A stretch of DNA of 64,000 nt from Leeuwenhoekiella marinoflava DSM 3653 (GTDB lineage: Bacteria > Bacteroidota > Bacteroidia > Flavobacteriales > Flavobacteriaceae). The stretch lies in NCBI RefSeq assembly GCF_900129005.1, contig NZ_FQUN01000014.1, positions 62,001 through 126,000 on the forward strand, given 5' to 3'. A program made the position numbers and the translations under genes. The notes beneath the pieces are model-generated. The model was not told the DNA's origin, did no database searches, and worked only from the letters and a program-made list of their open reading frames with translations. Positions within the stretch are counted from its first letter, which is position 1. The number at the start of each line of letters is the position of its first letter. This document shows positions 51,379 to 61,512 of this stretch, one piece after another.

Positions 51379-51771
51379 ATGGAAGAAAAAATAAAATTTG
51401 AAATCGAGTTCCCTATACAGGCCTCCCCGTCACTTTTGTATCAATATATGTCTTCACCTTCAGGTATGTCTGAGTGGTTTGCAGATAATGTAAACTCTCG
51501 CGGAGAGTATTATACGTTTATTTGGAATGGGAGTGAAGAGAAAGCAAAACTTCTGGGTAAGAAGAGTGATGAGCGTATAAAGTTTAGATGGATGGATGAT
51601 GTAGAAGACGAAAATCTATATTATTTTGAATTACGTATTGTTGTAGATGAGATTACAAAAGATGTTTCTCTTATTGTTACTGATTTTGCAGAGAAAGATG
51701 AAGTAGATGAAGGAAAGATGTTTTGGGAAAATCAAATTTCAGAATTAAAACATATTATAGGTTCTAACTAG
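51379..51771 (+). CDS. START-like (SRPBCC) domain protein
   Basis: A 130-residue protein of the START-like/AHSA1 fold: EKIKFEIEFPIQASPSLLYQYMSSPSGMSEWFADNV, then YTFIWNGSEEKAKLLGKKSDERIKFRWMDD, ending FWENQISELKHIIGSN. The ATG at 51379 is chosen; an upstream TTG at 51352 would add nine residues. It is common beside the aminotransferase IV gene in Flavobacteriaceae. Ligand unknown. Confidence 0.88.
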   Translation: MEEKIKFEIEFPIQASPSLLYQYMSSPSGMSEWFADNVNSRGEYYTFIWNGSEEKAKLLGKKSDERIKFRWMDDVEDENLYYFELRIVVDEITKDVSLIVTDFAEKDEVDEGKMFWENQISELKHIIGSN

Positions 51772-51789
51772 AAACCTGTACTTAAATCT

Positions 51790-51797
51790 TATATTTG
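51790..51797 (+). promoter_or_regulatory. Bacteroidota -7 promoter box
   Basis: TATATTTG, a perfect match to TAnnTTTG, 27 bp before the aminotransferase IV start. No clear -33 TTG is seen. Confidence 0.55.
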
Positions 51798-51823
51798 TCC
51801 CTTTGAAAAAAGGGACTTTTTTT

Positions 51824-52666
51824 ATGATCAATTTTAATGGAACACTTACCGAAAACCCGCAATTTACGGCCTATAATCGCGGTATGCTTTATGGAGATGC
51901 TGTATTTGAAACCATACGTTATACAGGCGGTAAATTAACTTTTTGGGAAGATCATTATTTTAGACTTATGGCGTCTATGCGAATCCTTCGTATGGAAATC
52001 CCTATGCACTTTACCTTAGAAAATCTAGAAGAGGAACTGCTTAAAGTGATTGAAGCAGAAACGTTTCAGAATAAAGCAGCTAGTATTCGTCTTACCGTTA
52101 CACGTAATGAAGGAGGAAAATATTTACCAGAAGATAATGGTGTAGGCTTTTATGCGTTTGCTAAAGAGCTTAAAAATCCTTTTTTTATTCTGAATGAAGA
52201 AAGCTACGAAGTGGAGTTATATAAAGATCATTATGTAAATGCAGATTTAATATCTACTCTAAAGACCGCTAATAAGATCATTCACGTGACCGGAAGTATC
52301 TATGCTGAAGAAAATGATTATGCAAACTGCTTATTATTGAATAACAATAAAGCTGTTGTAGAAGCTTTAAATGGTAATTTATTCTTGGTAAAAGGCAATG
52401 TGATCAAAACACCATCATTAGAAGACGGTTGTTTAAGGGGGATTATTAGAAAGCAACTTATAGAAATGCTTAAAAAGCTTGAAGACTATACTGTTGAAGA
52501 AGCCAGTATTTCTCCTTTTGAGCTACAAAAGGCCGATGAGTTATTTATTACTAATGCAATTGTGGGAATTCAGCCGATAACAAAATATCGCAAGAAAACC
52601 TATACTAATAAAGTAGCTAAAGATCTATTAGGTAAATTGAATGCACAGGCTAGACTGGCAAAATAA
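51824..52666 (+). CDS. Aminotransferase class IV (PabC/branched-chain aminotransferase-like)
   Basis: A 280-residue PLP enzyme. The ATG at 51824 (MINFNGTLTENPQFTAYNRGMLYGDAVFETIRY) is chosen over a TTG seven codons earlier. The catalytic Lys is in DLISTLKTANKIIH, and the cofactor-phosphate region LEDGCLRGIIRKQL is conserved. Class IV includes 4-amino-4-deoxychorismate lyase (folate) and branched-chain aminotransferases; the sequence does not decide between them. Confidence 0.88.
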   Translation: MINFNGTLTENPQFTAYNRGMLYGDAVFETIRYTGGKLTFWEDHYFRLMASMRILRMEIPMHFTLENLEEELLKVIEAETFQNKAASIRLTVTRNEGGKYLPEDNGVGFYAFAKELKNPFFILNEESYEVELYKDHYVNADLISTLKTANKIIHVTGSIYAEENDYANCLLLNNNKAVVEALNGNLFLVKGNVIKTPSLEDGCLRGIIRKQLIEMLKKLEDYTVEEASISPFELQKADELFITNAIVGIQPITKYRKKTYTNKVAKDLLGKLNAQARLAK

Positions 52667-52678
52667 TTAAATTAGGTT

Positions 52679-53242
52679 TTAATTATTGCTAGGATTTTCC
52701 GGAGCATTTGACCAGAGGAGATATTCACCACCTAATTCAATCATCTTTTCTTTCCAAAAGTCAGGAAAGCATTTGTTGATGATGTCTTTTTTATAAGTGT
52801 TTTCTGTTACAATCCAGGCATTAGCTCCAAGTTCACCATCTAGTTGAGTACTGTCCCAACCGGAATACCCTAGAAAAAAACGAATCTCATCAGGAGAAAT
52901 TTCATTTGCGGTAATACGTTCTATAACCGTATCAAAATCTCCTCCCCAGTAAATACCATTAGAAATCTCAATACTGTCAGGAATCAAGTCTGGTACTTTA
53001 TGTAGAAAGTATAAGTTGTCTTGCTCTACAGGGCCTCCATTATAGATTTGCATTTCGTCACAATTTATCTCAGGAATCAATTCATTGAGCGTAAATGTGA
53101 GTGGTTTATTGAGGATAAAGCCAACAGAGCCTTCATCAGAATGATTTGCCAGTAAGACAACAGACCGATTAAAGGAGACATCGCCAATTATAGTTGGTTC
53201 AGCTATAAGTAAATTGCCTTTTTGGGGTTTGTTTGCTGTCAT
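52679..53242 (-). CDS. YqgE/AlgH family protein
   Basis: A 187-residue member of the YqgE/AlgH (UPF0301) family: GNLLIAEPTIIGDVSFNRSVVLLANHSDEGSVGFILNKPL, then YNGGPVEQDNLYFLHKVPDL and FFLGYSGWDSTQLDGELGANAW, all family signatures. Function is poorly known. It is preceded by the HU gene and separated from it by a terminator. Confidence 0.95.
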   Translation of the reverse strand: MTANKPQKGNLLIAEPTIIGDVSFNRSVVLLANHSDEGSVGFILNKPLTFTLNELIPEINCDEMQIYNGGPVEQDNLYFLHKVPDLIPDSIEISNGIYWGGDFDTVIERITANEISPDEIRFFLGYSGWDSTQLDGELGANAWIVTENTYKKDIINKCFPDFWKEKMIELGGEYLLWSNAPENPSNN

Positions 53243-53305
53243 AAAGTAGTGTTTGTTCTAAGCTACTCTAATTTTTTATAATTAACAAAAAAATAACAAA
53301 TATAA

Positions 53306-53333
53306 AAAAAGCTCCCATTTTTGGGAGCTTTTT
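53306..53333. terminator. Terminator behind the HU gene
   Basis: AAAAAGCTCCCA pairs with TGGGAGCTTTTT around four T; T-rich on both strands. Confidence 0.88.
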
Positions 53334-53355
53334 GAATTTTATAAGCTAAAGATGC

Positions 53356-53628
53356 TTAGTTTACAGCGTCTGATAAATCAGAACCAGCTTTAAACTTCAC
53401 TACATTTTTAGCAGCAATCTGAATAGTTTTTCCAGTTTGTGGGTTTCTTCCTTCACGAGCTGCACGTTTTGATACAGACCAAGAACCGAAACCTACTAAA
53501 GAAACGCGATCTCCACCTTTCAATGATTTTTCGATATTTCCTAAAAATGATTCTAATGCTTTTTTAGCTGCTGCTTTAGTAATACCAGCATCTTCTGCCA
53601 TTGCATCAATTAAATCTGATTTGTTCAT
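53356..53628 (-). CDS. HU family DNA-binding protein
   Basis: A 90-residue nucleoid protein: MNKSDLIDAMAEDAGITKAAAKKALESFLGNIEKSLKGGDRVSLVGFGSWSVSKRAAREGRNPQTGKTIQIAAKNVVKFKAGSDL. The DNA-binding arm with GRNPQTG is intact. It bends and compacts DNA; it may also serve as a cofactor for the integrase. Monocistronic with its own terminator. Confidence 0.98.
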   Translation of the reverse strand: MNKSDLIDAMAEDAGITKAAAKKALESFLGNIEKSLKGGDRVSLVGFGSWSVSKRAAREGRNPQTGKTIQIAAKNVVKFKAGSDLSDAVN

Positions 53629-53818
53629 AATTCTAAATTTTTAAAAAAATTAAATGTCGGTTAAACTTTTGTTTATTGTTCTAACAAATTTAGACGGATA
53701 TTTTGTTCATGCAAGCAATAGCGCAGGAAATCACGGTTTATGTTGATAACTTTAACGTTTTGTTGATAACGAAAGGGGCTTTTAACAAAATATAAGGAAT
53801 ATCAACATTTCCTTAGGA

Positions 53819-54784
53819 TTACAACGTTTTAGCTGACTCTTGGAAGCTAAATCCATTTAGCAGATCTTTTACCGGCATTCTCTTTTTTCCTGAAAGTTGA
53901 ACTTCTTCGAGTTTTAACCAGTTTGATGATGTAGCAACAAACAGTTCATCGTTTTTTATTGAAATTTCACCGACGCTTGCTTCGCCTAATTCTGAAGATT
54001 CATCAGCAGATGTAATAGAAGCTTTATAAACCTTCAACTGAAGCTCTTTTTCATCTCCATTAGTAAATAAGGTCCATGCTACAGGATACGGACTCAAACC
54101 GCGTATGTGATTGTAAATGCTTTCTACAGGTTGAGACCAGTCTATGCGTGTGTTGTCTCTATTGAGTTTATAAGCGGTATGTAGTTGCTCTTGCTTTGGT
54201 TGAATTGTAGTTTCAACTGTACCTTTTTCAATCAACTGAACGGTTTTAAGTATCAATTCACTGCCCAGATTCATAAGTCTGTCGTGCAAGCTTCCTGCAT
54301 TTTCTTCTGTTTCAATCTTTATTTTTTCCTGAAGGATTATAGCGCCGGTATCAATCTTTTCATCTATAAAGAAAGTAGTCACTCCAGTTTCTTTTTCGCC
54401 CGTAATAATAGCCCAGTTTATAGGAGCAGCACCGCGATAGTCGGGCAGGAGAGACGCATGTAAGTTAAAGGTCCCGTATTCTGGCATTTTCCAGACTACT
54501 TCGGGTAGCATTCTAAAAGCTACAACAATCTGAAGGTTTGCATTAAGCGTTTTCAATTCGTCAATAAACTCCGGGTCTTTAAGATTAGTAGGTTGTAGTA
54601 CCTTTAAGTTTGCTTTTACAGCGTATTGCTTGACGGCACTTTGTTGAATTTTTTGACCTCTTCCGGCAGGTCTGTCTGGAGCGGTGATTACTCCCACAAC
54701 CGTATACTTATTTTCTACAAGTTTTTGCAATCCGGCAACAGCAAAATCTGGTGTCCCCATAAAAACGATGCGTAAATCTCTCAT
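53819..54784 (-). CDS. fmt: Methionyl-tRNA formyltransferase
   Basis: A 321-residue enzyme that formylates initiator Met-tRNA using 10-formyltetrahydrofolate. Motifs: [12 protein letters not shown], the catalytic region [21 protein letters not shown], and the Asp-containing [21 protein letters not shown]. The C-terminal OB-fold follows. Its ATG overlaps the recQ stop (ATGA), so it ends an ATPase-recQ-fmt operon. Confidence 0.97.
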   Translation of the reverse strand: MRDLRIVFMGTPDFAVAGLQKLVENKYTVVGVITAPDRPAGRGQKIQQSAVKQYAVKANLKVLQPTNLKDPEFIDELKTLNANLQIVVAFRMLPEVVWKMPEYGTFNLHASLLPDYRGAAPINWAIITGEKETGVTTFFIDEKIDTGAIILQEKIKIETEENAGSLHDRLMNLGSELILKTVQLIEKGTVETTIQPKQEQLHTAYKLNRDNTRIDWSQPVESIYNHIRGLSPYPVAWTLFTNGDEKELQLKVYKASITSADESSELGEASVGEISIKNDELFVATSSNWLKLEEVQLSGKKRMPVKDLLNGFSFQESAKTL

Positions 54785-56685
54785 AAAAGTTTATATAGAT
54801 TAGAAGGTGTTAGTGTTATTTTATTCATTTCTAAAAGCGCTTTTAAAGCTGTTAGAAGTTCTTGTTCTTCAACAGAGCTTAATAGTTGGTTTAAAGATTT
54901 TGAAGAATACGGTTTGGATGCGAGCAAAGCTAAGATTTTGTTTTGCACTGCTAGACCATTGGGTTTTCTTTTCTTGCGATTTTCGGTTAGACAAACATCA
55001 CACATGCCACACTTGGATAGTTGTTTTTCTTCAAAATAAGCCAATAGCTGAATGCTTCTGCAAACCTTGTCATTTTCAAGATATCCCAAAATACTTTTAA
55101 CCTGATTAACCTTACGCGTGTTCTGCGTATTAATAGGTTTTGCAATACGATTGATGGTCAACTCATCTTCGCGTTGAACTAGAAAAGTAACAGCTGTATC
55201 AAAATTTGTATGATCGTAAACAGCAACATCGTCTTGATGCAATTGCAAAAGTACTTGATGTATTTGTGCAAGCGGAGCTTTAGATTTTTTAGCAATCAAA
55301 GTGTGATCTATAACAAGAGGTTGGTCATAAATACCGCCGTAAGTTCTGAGTATACTCTTTACAATATCATCTATTCCCGGATTTTTGATGAGATAAAACG
55401 TAAGATTAACCGGAGTCACTGTTATCTGAAGAGTTGCTTTACGGTAAAATTCTTGAGAAAGAATTATAACACTGTTTCGGTCGAGTAGCTGAAGCGCGTT
55501 ATAGGTAAGAAGCGTATTGAAATTATAAGTTTTGCAGAAATTCATAAAATCAAATCTAAACGTTTCTTGTTCACCCTCTCCATAAGAGACTTGAAAAAAG
55601 CTATTCAGTTTTTTGTAAACTTTCTTAACAAAACTTACTGCCGGTAAAACCCTCAAAAACTGATTAGTCAAGCGGTCTTTGTCTGATTCATTATAGAGGA
55701 TAATGCTGTTAGCACGCTTGCCATTTCTTCCGGCTCGCCCGGCTTCCTGAAAATAGCTTTCTAAACTTTCTGGTAATTCTACGTGAACAACTGTCTCAAC
55801 ATCTGCCTTATCGATACCCATACCAAAAGCACTGGTGGCAACCATAATCTGGGTTTTATTTGCCGACCAGTCACTAAACCGCTGTTGCCGTTCCCCGTTT
55901 CCTAAGCCGCCGTGGTAATAATGGGCCTTAATGCCATTATTATTAAGATAAGCGGCATAGTTTTGTGCCGTTTTTCTGCTGCGAACATACACAATACCGC
56001 TGCCTGTGTATTTTTTAAAAAGGTAAATGAGTCGGTAATATTTGTCTTCTTCTTTTAAGATGATATAAGCCAGATTCTTTCTTTCAAAAGATTGCTGAAC
56101 GATTTTAGGTTGGTCTAAAGCAAGTTGTTCTACAATATCCTCCTGAACTTTTTTAGTGGCCGTAGCGGTCAAAGCAATACAAGTCACCTCCGGAAAATTT
56201 TCTCTAAAGCTTGATATGTTACGATAAGCCGGTCTAAAGTCGTGCCCCCATTGAGAAATACAATGTGCTTCATCTACTGCAATGAGCGAAAGATTCATTT
56301 GCTTCAAACGAGTTAAAACCAATTCATTCTGCAGGCGCTCTGGCGAGAGGTAAAGCAGTTTGTAGTTACCGTAGATGCAGTTATCGAGTAGGGTGTCTAG
56401 ATCGTTATATTTTATTCCACCCGGTATGTATAATGCTTTGATGTTGCGATTCTCTAACTGCATCACTTGATCGCGCATTAAAGAAAGTAATGGTGAAATC
56501 ACCAACGTAATACCTTCAGAAATTAATGCCGGAATTTGATAACAAATAGATTTTCCGCCACCGGTGGGCAGCAGGGCAAAGGTGTCTTGTTTGTTTTGTA
56601 CAGCTTCGATGATCTCGAGCTGTTTTGGTCTAAAAGCGCCATAACCCCAGAACTTTTGTAAAGCTTCAAGTGGCGTTATGTTCAT
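54781..56685 (-). CDS. recQ: ATP-dependent DNA helicase RecQ
   Basis: A 634-residue RecQ helicase for recombination and repair. Walker [23 protein letters not shown] box: [22 protein letters not shown]; motif [13 protein letters not shown]; zinc site: [25 protein letters not shown]. The C-terminal 60 residues are a short winged region rather than a full HRDC. It overlaps the upstream ATPase gene and downstream fmt by 4 bp each. Confidence 0.96.
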   Translation of the reverse strand: MNITPLEALQKFWGYGAFRPKQLEIIEAVQNKQDTFALLPTGGGKSICYQIPALISEGITLVISPLLSLMRDQVMQLENRNIKALYIPGGIKYNDLDTLLDNCIYGNYKLLYLSPERLQNELVLTRLKQMNLSLIAVDEAHCISQWGHDFRPAYRNISSFRENFPEVTCIALTATATKKVQEDIVEQLALDQPKIVQQSFERKNLAYIILKEEDKYYRLIYLFKKYTGSGIVYVRSRKTAQNYAAYLNNNGIKAHYYHGGLGNGERQQRFSDWSANKTQIMVATSAFGMGIDKADVETVVHVELPESLESYFQEAGRAGRNGKRANSIILYNESDKDRLTNQFLRVLPAVSFVKKVYKKLNSFFQVSYGEGEQETFRFDFMNFCKTYNFNTLLTYNALQLLDRNSVIILSQEFYRKATLQITVTPVNLTFYLIKNPGIDDIVKSILRTYGGIYDQPLVIDHTLIAKKSKAPLAQIHQVLLQLHQDDVAVYDHTNFDTAVTFLVQREDELTINRIAKPINTQNTRKVNQVKSILGYLENDKVCRSIQLLAYFEEKQLSKCGMCDVCLTENRKKRKPNGLAVQNKILALLASKPYSSKSLNQLLSSVEEQELLTALKALLEMNKITLTPSNLYKLL

Positions 56686-57221
56686 TTTTTGAGATTTTTC
56701 AGAATAAAAGATACCCGTCCTGCTACGGAAGTCTTAGGAACCTCAATAGGATTATATCCATACGACTCATAGGTTTTTATGAGTTCGTTTTGAATTTGAT
56801 ACGCTTCTTCAAAACTTTCATAACGCTCTTTGTCTGTGGTATGAATATCTTTCCAGAGCGGAAGCAAAAAAATACGATCGTATTGATAGGTTTCACAGGC
56901 TTTGCTAAAACGTTCCGGATATTGCTGGCCTATAAAGTCCATGTAAGCTGTGACGTCAGGAATGCCACGGTCTATAAAAACGTGCTCTGCTTCTAAAGCA
57001 CCGGCATCCAGATATTGTTGTATGCGACGCTCCAGAAGTTTATCGCTAAATAAGAGCGGTTCTGTAAGAAAAAGCTGCTCAACACCTTCTTGTTGTGCTG
57101 CTTTTATCACCTCGCGGGAAACTTCATCCAAGCACGGAAATCCTTCCGCTTTAAGCGCATTTAAAAGCGTGGTTTTTCCGGTACTGGGACCTCCTATTAA
57201 AACAATACGTTTTGCTGTCAA
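56682..57221 (-). CDS. P-loop ATPase (AAA_28 / NadR-like kinase fold)
   Basis: A 179-residue single-domain NTPase: Walker [18 protein letters not shown], a second motif [19 protein letters not shown], and [24 protein letters not shown]. This matches the AAA_28 family of predicted nucleoside or nucleotide kinases. It is the first gene of the operon with recQ and fmt. Substrate unknown. Confidence 0.88.
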   Translation of the reverse strand: MTAKRIVLIGGPSTGKTTLLNALKAEGFPCLDEVSREVIKAAQQEGVEQLFLTEPLLFSDKLLERRIQQYLDAGALEAEHVFIDRGIPDVTAYMDFIGQQYPERFSKACETYQYDRIFLLPLWKDIHTTDKERYESFEEAYQIQNELIKTYESYGYNPIEVPKTSVAGRVSFILKNLKK

Positions 57222-57378
57222 TTCTGTTGTTTTGTTTCGGGTTAAATCTGGTATTTTTTGTCAGTTAAGCGACGGAATTATTAGAATTAATACCGTTCTC
57301 AGAACGTAAAAATACTCAAATAGGCAGCGATTCAAAAATTAGCTTAAGAATGGTATCTTTGCAGCTTAAAATAAGGCT

Positions 57379-57669
57379 ATGAGCACAGATAATAAATCAG
57401 AAGAGTTTTATAAAAAACTAAAGGGGAGACTAGAGGAAACTACTAGCTGGCCCTCAGAATACCTATATAAATTTATCGTTCCTTCTGAAAAACAAAAGAT
57501 TGAGCAGATTGAAACAATCTTTGATAATATGGGCGCGGTAATTTCTACAAAAGAGTCGAGTAAAGGGACTTATACCAGTGTTTCTATAAATGTGAGTATG
57601 CAAAATCCTGATGCGGTTATTGCGAAATATCAAGAAGTTGCTGCTGTAGAAGGGGTTATTTCATTATAA
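57379..57669 (+). CDS. DUF493 family protein (YbeD-like)
   Basis: A 96-residue protein with the DUF493 pattern: FYKKLKGRLEETTSWPSEYLYKFIVPSEKQKIEQIETIF, then SSKGTYTSVSINVSMQNPDAVIAKYQEVAAVEGVISL, a ferredoxin-like fold. Function unknown; it may be an allosteric regulatory domain. It precedes the DUF4290 and murA genes on the same strand. Confidence 0.92.
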   Translation: MSTDNKSEEFYKKLKGRLEETTSWPSEYLYKFIVPSEKQKIEQIETIFDNMGAVISTKESSKGTYTSVSINVSMQNPDAVIAKYQEVAAVEGVISL

Positions 57670-57790
57670 ATACAACAAAACAGCATTAAAATTCGGTTAA
57701 TTTGAATTTGAACTGTGGGCTTTTGTACAATTTTTAGTACTTTGCCCAAACGTTTCTTAAGAGAAACTTACTTCACTTAAATTTTTACAA

Positions 57791-58420
57791 TTGATAGATC
57801 AATTAGAATACAATACTGAGCGCGAAAAGCTCATCATACCTGAGTATGGCCGCCATCTTCAAAAAATGGTCAACCAGGCGATAGCAGAAGAAGACGATAA
57901 AAAGCGTAACATTATCGCACGCAGCATTATCGCTGTGATGGGTAACATTCAGCCTCATTTGCGCGATGTTCCAGATTTTCAACACAAACTTTGGGATCAG
58001 CTTTTTATAATGAGCGATTTTAAATTGGATGCGATTTCTCCTTATGAGAAGCCATCTCGTGAAAAATTAGAAGAACATCCTGAGCCTTTAGAATATCCTC
58101 AAAATCACCCAAAATATCGTTTTTATGGTAATAACATCAAGCGTATGATTGATGTTGCCGTGAAGTGGGAAAAAGGGCAGAAAAGGGAAGCTTTAGAATT
58201 TTCTATAGCTAATCACATGAAAAAGTGTTTCCTAAACTGGAACAAAGACACGGTAGATGATGAGGTGATATTTAAGCATCTTTTTGAATTGAGTGACGGT
58301 CAGATTAATCTTGCAAAGAAAGAGGAAGACTTAAAAGAAGCGCAAAAATTGATGCGCAATAAGAAGTCTGGTAAATCTAATTACCGTAAAAAACCTAGTC
58401 GCGGAAAAAAGCGCTACTAA
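57791..58420 (+). CDS. DUF4290 family protein
   Basis: A 209-residue member of the Bacteroidota-specific DUF4290 family: LEYNTEREKLIIPEYGRHLQKMVNQAIAEEDDKKRNIIARSIIAVMGNIQPHLRDVPDFQHKLWDQLFIMSDF. The C-terminus is strongly basic (KKSGKSNYRKKPSRGKKRY). It starts with TTG; no ATG fits better. It is always close to murA in flavobacteria; function unknown. Confidence 0.92.
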   Translation: MIDQLEYNTEREKLIIPEYGRHLQKMVNQAIAEEDDKKRNIIARSIIAVMGNIQPHLRDVPDFQHKLWDQLFIMSDFKLDAISPYEKPSREKLEEHPEPLEYPQNHPKYRFYGNNIKRMIDVAVKWEKGQKREALEFSIANHMKKCFLNWNKDTVDDEVIFKHLFELSDGQINLAKKEEDLKEAQKLMRNKKSGKSNYRKKPSRGKKRY

Positions 58421-58440
58421 CTTTTTAGCAATACATTTTA

Positions 58441-59754
58441 ATGGGAACATTTCAGATAGAAGGAGGGCATCAGCTTAAAGGATCCATCCAGCCGCAGGGT
58501 GCAAAAAATGAAGCGTTACAGATACTTTGCGCCGTTTTATTAACACCTGAAGAAGTCATTATAAACAACATACCTGATATTGTTGACGTCAATAAGCTCA
58601 TCAATATATTGAGTAATCTGGGTGTGAAAATTCAAAAACTGGGTAAAGGGAAGTATTCTTTTATCAGTGATGCATTGCACTTGGATTATTTAGAGAGCGA
58701 GCAGTTTAAGAAAGAAGGAGGTGGTCTGCGCGGTTCTATAATGATTGTGGGACCTTTATTGGCACGTTTTGGTAAAGGATACATTCCACGTCCGGGAGGT
58801 GATAAAATAGGCAGAAGACGTCTTGATACGCATTTTGAAGGAATGATTAAGCTAGGTGCTAAATTCCGTTATAATAAAGAAGAGCGTTTTTATGGTGTGG
58901 AAGCTCCAGAAGGTTTAAAAGGAACCTTTATGTTACTTGATGAAGCTTCTGTTACCGGTACTGCAAACATCGTGATGGCTGCAGTGATGGCTGAAGGAGA
59001 AACTACTATATACAATGCTGCTTGCGAACCGTATTTACAACAGCTTTGTAAGATGCTCAATAAAATGGGCGCTAAGATAAACGGTATTGGTTCTAACATG
59101 CTGAAAATTGAAGGTGTAAAAGCGCTTAAAGGTTGTGAGCATACTGTTTTACCAGATATGATTGAAATAGGATCTTGGATTGGCCTTGCTGCAATGACCA
59201 AGAGTGAGATTACTATAAAGAATGTAAGTTGGAATGATCTTGGATTGATCCCGGCGACGTTTAGAAAATTGGGTATTTCTGTAGAAAAGAAAGGGGATGA
59301 TATTTTTATCCCTGCACACAAAGATGGTTATGAGATAGAGACTTTTATAGACGGTTCTTTTATGACGATTAGTGATGCACCGTGGCCTGGTTTTACTCCA
59401 GATTTGTTGAGTATCATTTTAGTTGTGGCAACTCAGGCAAAGGGTGAAGTTTTGATACACCAGAAAATGTTTGAGAGTCGTTTGTTTTTCGTAGATAAAT
59501 TGATTGATATGGGAGCGAAGATCATTCTTTGCGATCCGCATCGTGCAACGGTTATAGGTCATAACTTTAAATCTACTTTAAAAGCTACTACAATGACTTC
59601 GCCAGATATCAGAGCTGGAATTTCATTGCTTATTGCTGCATTGAGTGCTAAAGGAACTTCAACCATTCATAATATTGAGCAGATAGATCGTGGATATGAA
59701 AATATCGATGAACGTCTACGTGCTATAGGAGCTAAAATTATAAGAACAACTTAA
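58441..59754 (+). CDS. murA: UDP-N-acetylglucosamine 1-carboxyvinyltransferase
   Basis: A 437-residue MurA, first committed step of peptidoglycan synthesis (enolpyruvyl transfer to UDP-GlcNAc). The N-terminal GAKNEALQILCAVLLT with the conserved Lys-Asn pair and the catalytic loop are present. The loop reads IPRPGGDKIGRRRLDTHFEG: the usual catalytic Cys (Cys115 in E. coli) is Asp121 here. A Cys-to-Asp change keeps activity and gives fosfomycin resistance in other bacteria. It follows DUF4290 by 20 bp and is closed by a terminator. Confidence 0.97.
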   Translation: MGTFQIEGGHQLKGSIQPQGAKNEALQILCAVLLTPEEVIINNIPDIVDVNKLINILSNLGVKIQKLGKGKYSFISDALHLDYLESEQFKKEGGGLRGSIMIVGPLLARFGKGYIPRPGGDKIGRRRLDTHFEGMIKLGAKFRYNKEERFYGVEAPEGLKGTFMLLDEASVTGTANIVMAAVMAEGETTIYNAACEPYLQQLCKMLNKMGAKINGIGSNMLKIEGVKALKGCEHTVLPDMIEIGSWIGLAAMTKSEITIKNVSWNDLGLIPATFRKLGISVEKKGDDIFIPAHKDGYEIETFIDGSFMTISDAPWPGFTPDLLSIILVVATQAKGEVLIHQKMFESRLFFVDKLIDMGAKIILCDPHRATVIGHNFKSTLKATTMTSPDIRAGISLLIAALSAKGTSTIHNIEQIDRGYENIDERLRAIGAKIIRTT

Positions 59755-59778
59755 GACTGATTCGTTTATAATTGAAAC

Positions 59779-59815
59779 AAAAAACCTCAAAATGTGAATT
59801 CTGAGGTTTTTTTTT
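59779..59815. terminator. Terminator between murA and the nucleotidase gene
   Basis: AAAAACCTCA pairs with TGAGGTTTTT around a 12-base loop, with nine T on the plus strand and A-rich on the other side; it can serve both converging genes. Confidence 0.88.
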
Positions 59816-59827
59816 GGATATAGCTGA

Positions 59828-60349
59828 TTACAAAAGCAATTTCGCTATATCTTGCCAAGTATCAGCACGCTCAAAACCATTAGTTTTGATATTATGAGGC
59901 GATGTAAACTGAATGCCTCTACCATCAAAAGCTTCTAAGTTATACGAGCGATCATCAATTAAAATGTCTCCTTTTAAAATATGCTTGTGCCCACAAAGAA
60001 TGCGGTTTTCCCATGGTATAAAAGGAAAATGTTTGTCTAACCAATCTGCTTTTTCTTCAAGACTAGTCTTAAATTGCATTGCTGCAGAAGCGATGTACAA
60101 TTCATATTTGTCGTTAAGTTCGCGCATTACTTCTTGACTGTCTTTCATTACAGCAAGATCTATAAAGAATCCACGTTCATTGGCGTGATTTCTAATATAA
60201 TCCTGATGTTCTGTAGGAACCATTTGCCAGACCTCAGAGCCTAGACAATCTTCTTTTTTTAGGTTTGCGTTGTATTTCGTGTTATACAAGTCAATGTGTG
60301 CTTGATACGTATCTGCAATCACTTCGTCCATGTCTACAAATAGGGTCAT
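59828..60349 (-). CDS. 5'(3')-deoxyribonucleotidase-like HAD phosphatase
   Basis: A 173-residue HAD enzyme of the 5'-nucleotidase C type. Motif I: LFVDMDEVIADTYQAHIDLYN (DxD); motif II: LYIASAAMQ; motif IV region: GDILIDDRSYNLEAF. It dephosphorylates (deoxy)nucleotides in known relatives. Monocistronic, converging on murA. Confidence 0.9.
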   Translation of the reverse strand: MTLFVDMDEVIADTYQAHIDLYNTKYNANLKKEDCLGSEVWQMVPTEHQDYIRNHANERGFFIDLAVMKDSQEVMRELNDKYELYIASAAMQFKTSLEEKADWLDKHFPFIPWENRILCGHKHILKGDILIDDRSYNLEAFDGRGIQFTSPHNIKTNGFERADTWQDIAKLLL

Positions 60350-60547
60350 AGTAGTTTTATTTAAATAATAGAAGCAGGAAAATCCTGCAAGATTTTAGTT
60401 TAAAACTAGCTGATTCAATACTTAACCAGCCGGTAAGGTGCCAAAATACGGTATTAGAGTCAAATCATTTTTAAATTCACCTTAAATTATAGGTTTTGAA
60501 TTAGCGCAAAGGTTATAATTAAGTATTTTTATAGAGAGCTCTAATTT

Positions 60548-60847
60548 ATGTGGAAGTTTTATAGAGATGTTACTTTATTTGCGTTGTTATTTTCAGCGGT
60601 AACCATACCGTTTGGAAGTTTGGAAACAGCATCCATTGTCTTTGGTGTTCTTGGTACTCCAGTAGGATTACTCTCTTTTAATTATTTTCAAAAAGCAGAA
60701 TTTTACGGATATTACAATTTAGGATATACCCGTTATAAATTGGTTGCCAAGACTTGGTTGATAAACCTCTGTGTGACACCGGTTTTGTTTTTAATCACTT
60801 TAATAATTTCAAAACTCATAACGCTTGGCACTCTTACAAACTCATAA
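60548..60847 (+). CDS. Small membrane protein upstream of an ABC ATPase
   Basis: A 99-residue protein with about three membrane helices (FALLFSAVTIPFG, IVFGVLGTPVGLLSF, LINLCVTPVLFLITLIISKL). No family recognised. Its end overlaps the next gene's TTG start by 23 bp, so it is coupled to the ABC ATPase and may be its membrane partner, though one protein of this size would be a minimal permease. Confidence 0.75.
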   Translation: MWKFYRDVTLFALLFSAVTIPFGSLETASIVFGVLGTPVGLLSFNYFQKAEFYGYYNLGYTRYKLVAKTWLINLCVTPVLFLITLIISKLITLGTLTNS

Positions 60848-61508
60848 CATAAGCAAGCATTTTGGCGAAAGACACGTGCTTAATCAAACGGGTTTTGAGC
60901 TGCAAACCGGAGAAATTTTAGGGGTTTTTGGAAGAAATGGAACAGGAAAAAGTACATTGTTAAAAATCCTCTTCGGAACCTTAACCGCGCAAAGCGGAAG
61001 TATAAAGGTTAATGAATCTCAATTTGATGTCCGTAGGAAATTTTGGCATAAAAATCAAATAGTAGCGAGCGGCTTAATTGGATATTTACCACAATTTAGT
61101 TTTTTACCACAGTCATCAAAAGTTTGGGATATTATTCCCAGATATTTTGAAGGAGAACAACAAGATTTGGTTTTTAGAGCTCCGCGAATGACTGAAATTG
61201 CCAAACAAAGAGTAAGTGAGTTGTCTATGGGACAACGCCGGTATTTAGAGGTATTGATTATTGGTAATCTTAACCATCCATTCCTTCTGCTCGACGAACC
61301 TTTTTCTATGGTAGAACCCTTGTTTAAAGAATTGATACACGATTTTTTAATTTCCTTAAAAGTTACAAAAGGTATTTTGCTCACAGATCACTATTATGAT
61401 GATGTCTGGAAGCTGGCCGACCGAAAACTAGTTTTAAAGAATGGTAAATTAGAACAGGTTAAAGAACTGCAAGAGCTTGTAGCAGGGGGCTACTTGCGAA
61501 GTATATAA
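60825..61508 (+). CDS. ABC transporter ATP-binding protein
   Basis: A 227-residue ABC ATPase. Walker A: GVFGRNGTGKSTLLKIL; signature: RVSELSMGQRRYLEV; Walker B: HPFLLLDEPFSMVEP; H-loop: GILLTDHYYDDV. It starts with TTG inside the upstream gene. The signature is LSMGQ rather than LSGGQ. Partner permease is probably the 99-aa membrane protein; substrate unknown. Confidence 0.9.
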   Translation: MALLQTHNISKHFGERHVLNQTGFELQTGEILGVFGRNGTGKSTLLKILFGTLTAQSGSIKVNESQFDVRRKFWHKNQIVASGLIGYLPQFSFLPQSSKVWDIIPRYFEGEQQDLVFRAPRMTEIAKQRVSELSMGQRRYLEVLIIGNLNHPFLLLDEPFSMVEPLFKELIHDFLISLKVTKGILLTDHYYDDVWKLADRKLVLKNGKLEQVKELQELVAGGYLRSI

Positions 61509-61512
61509 AACT

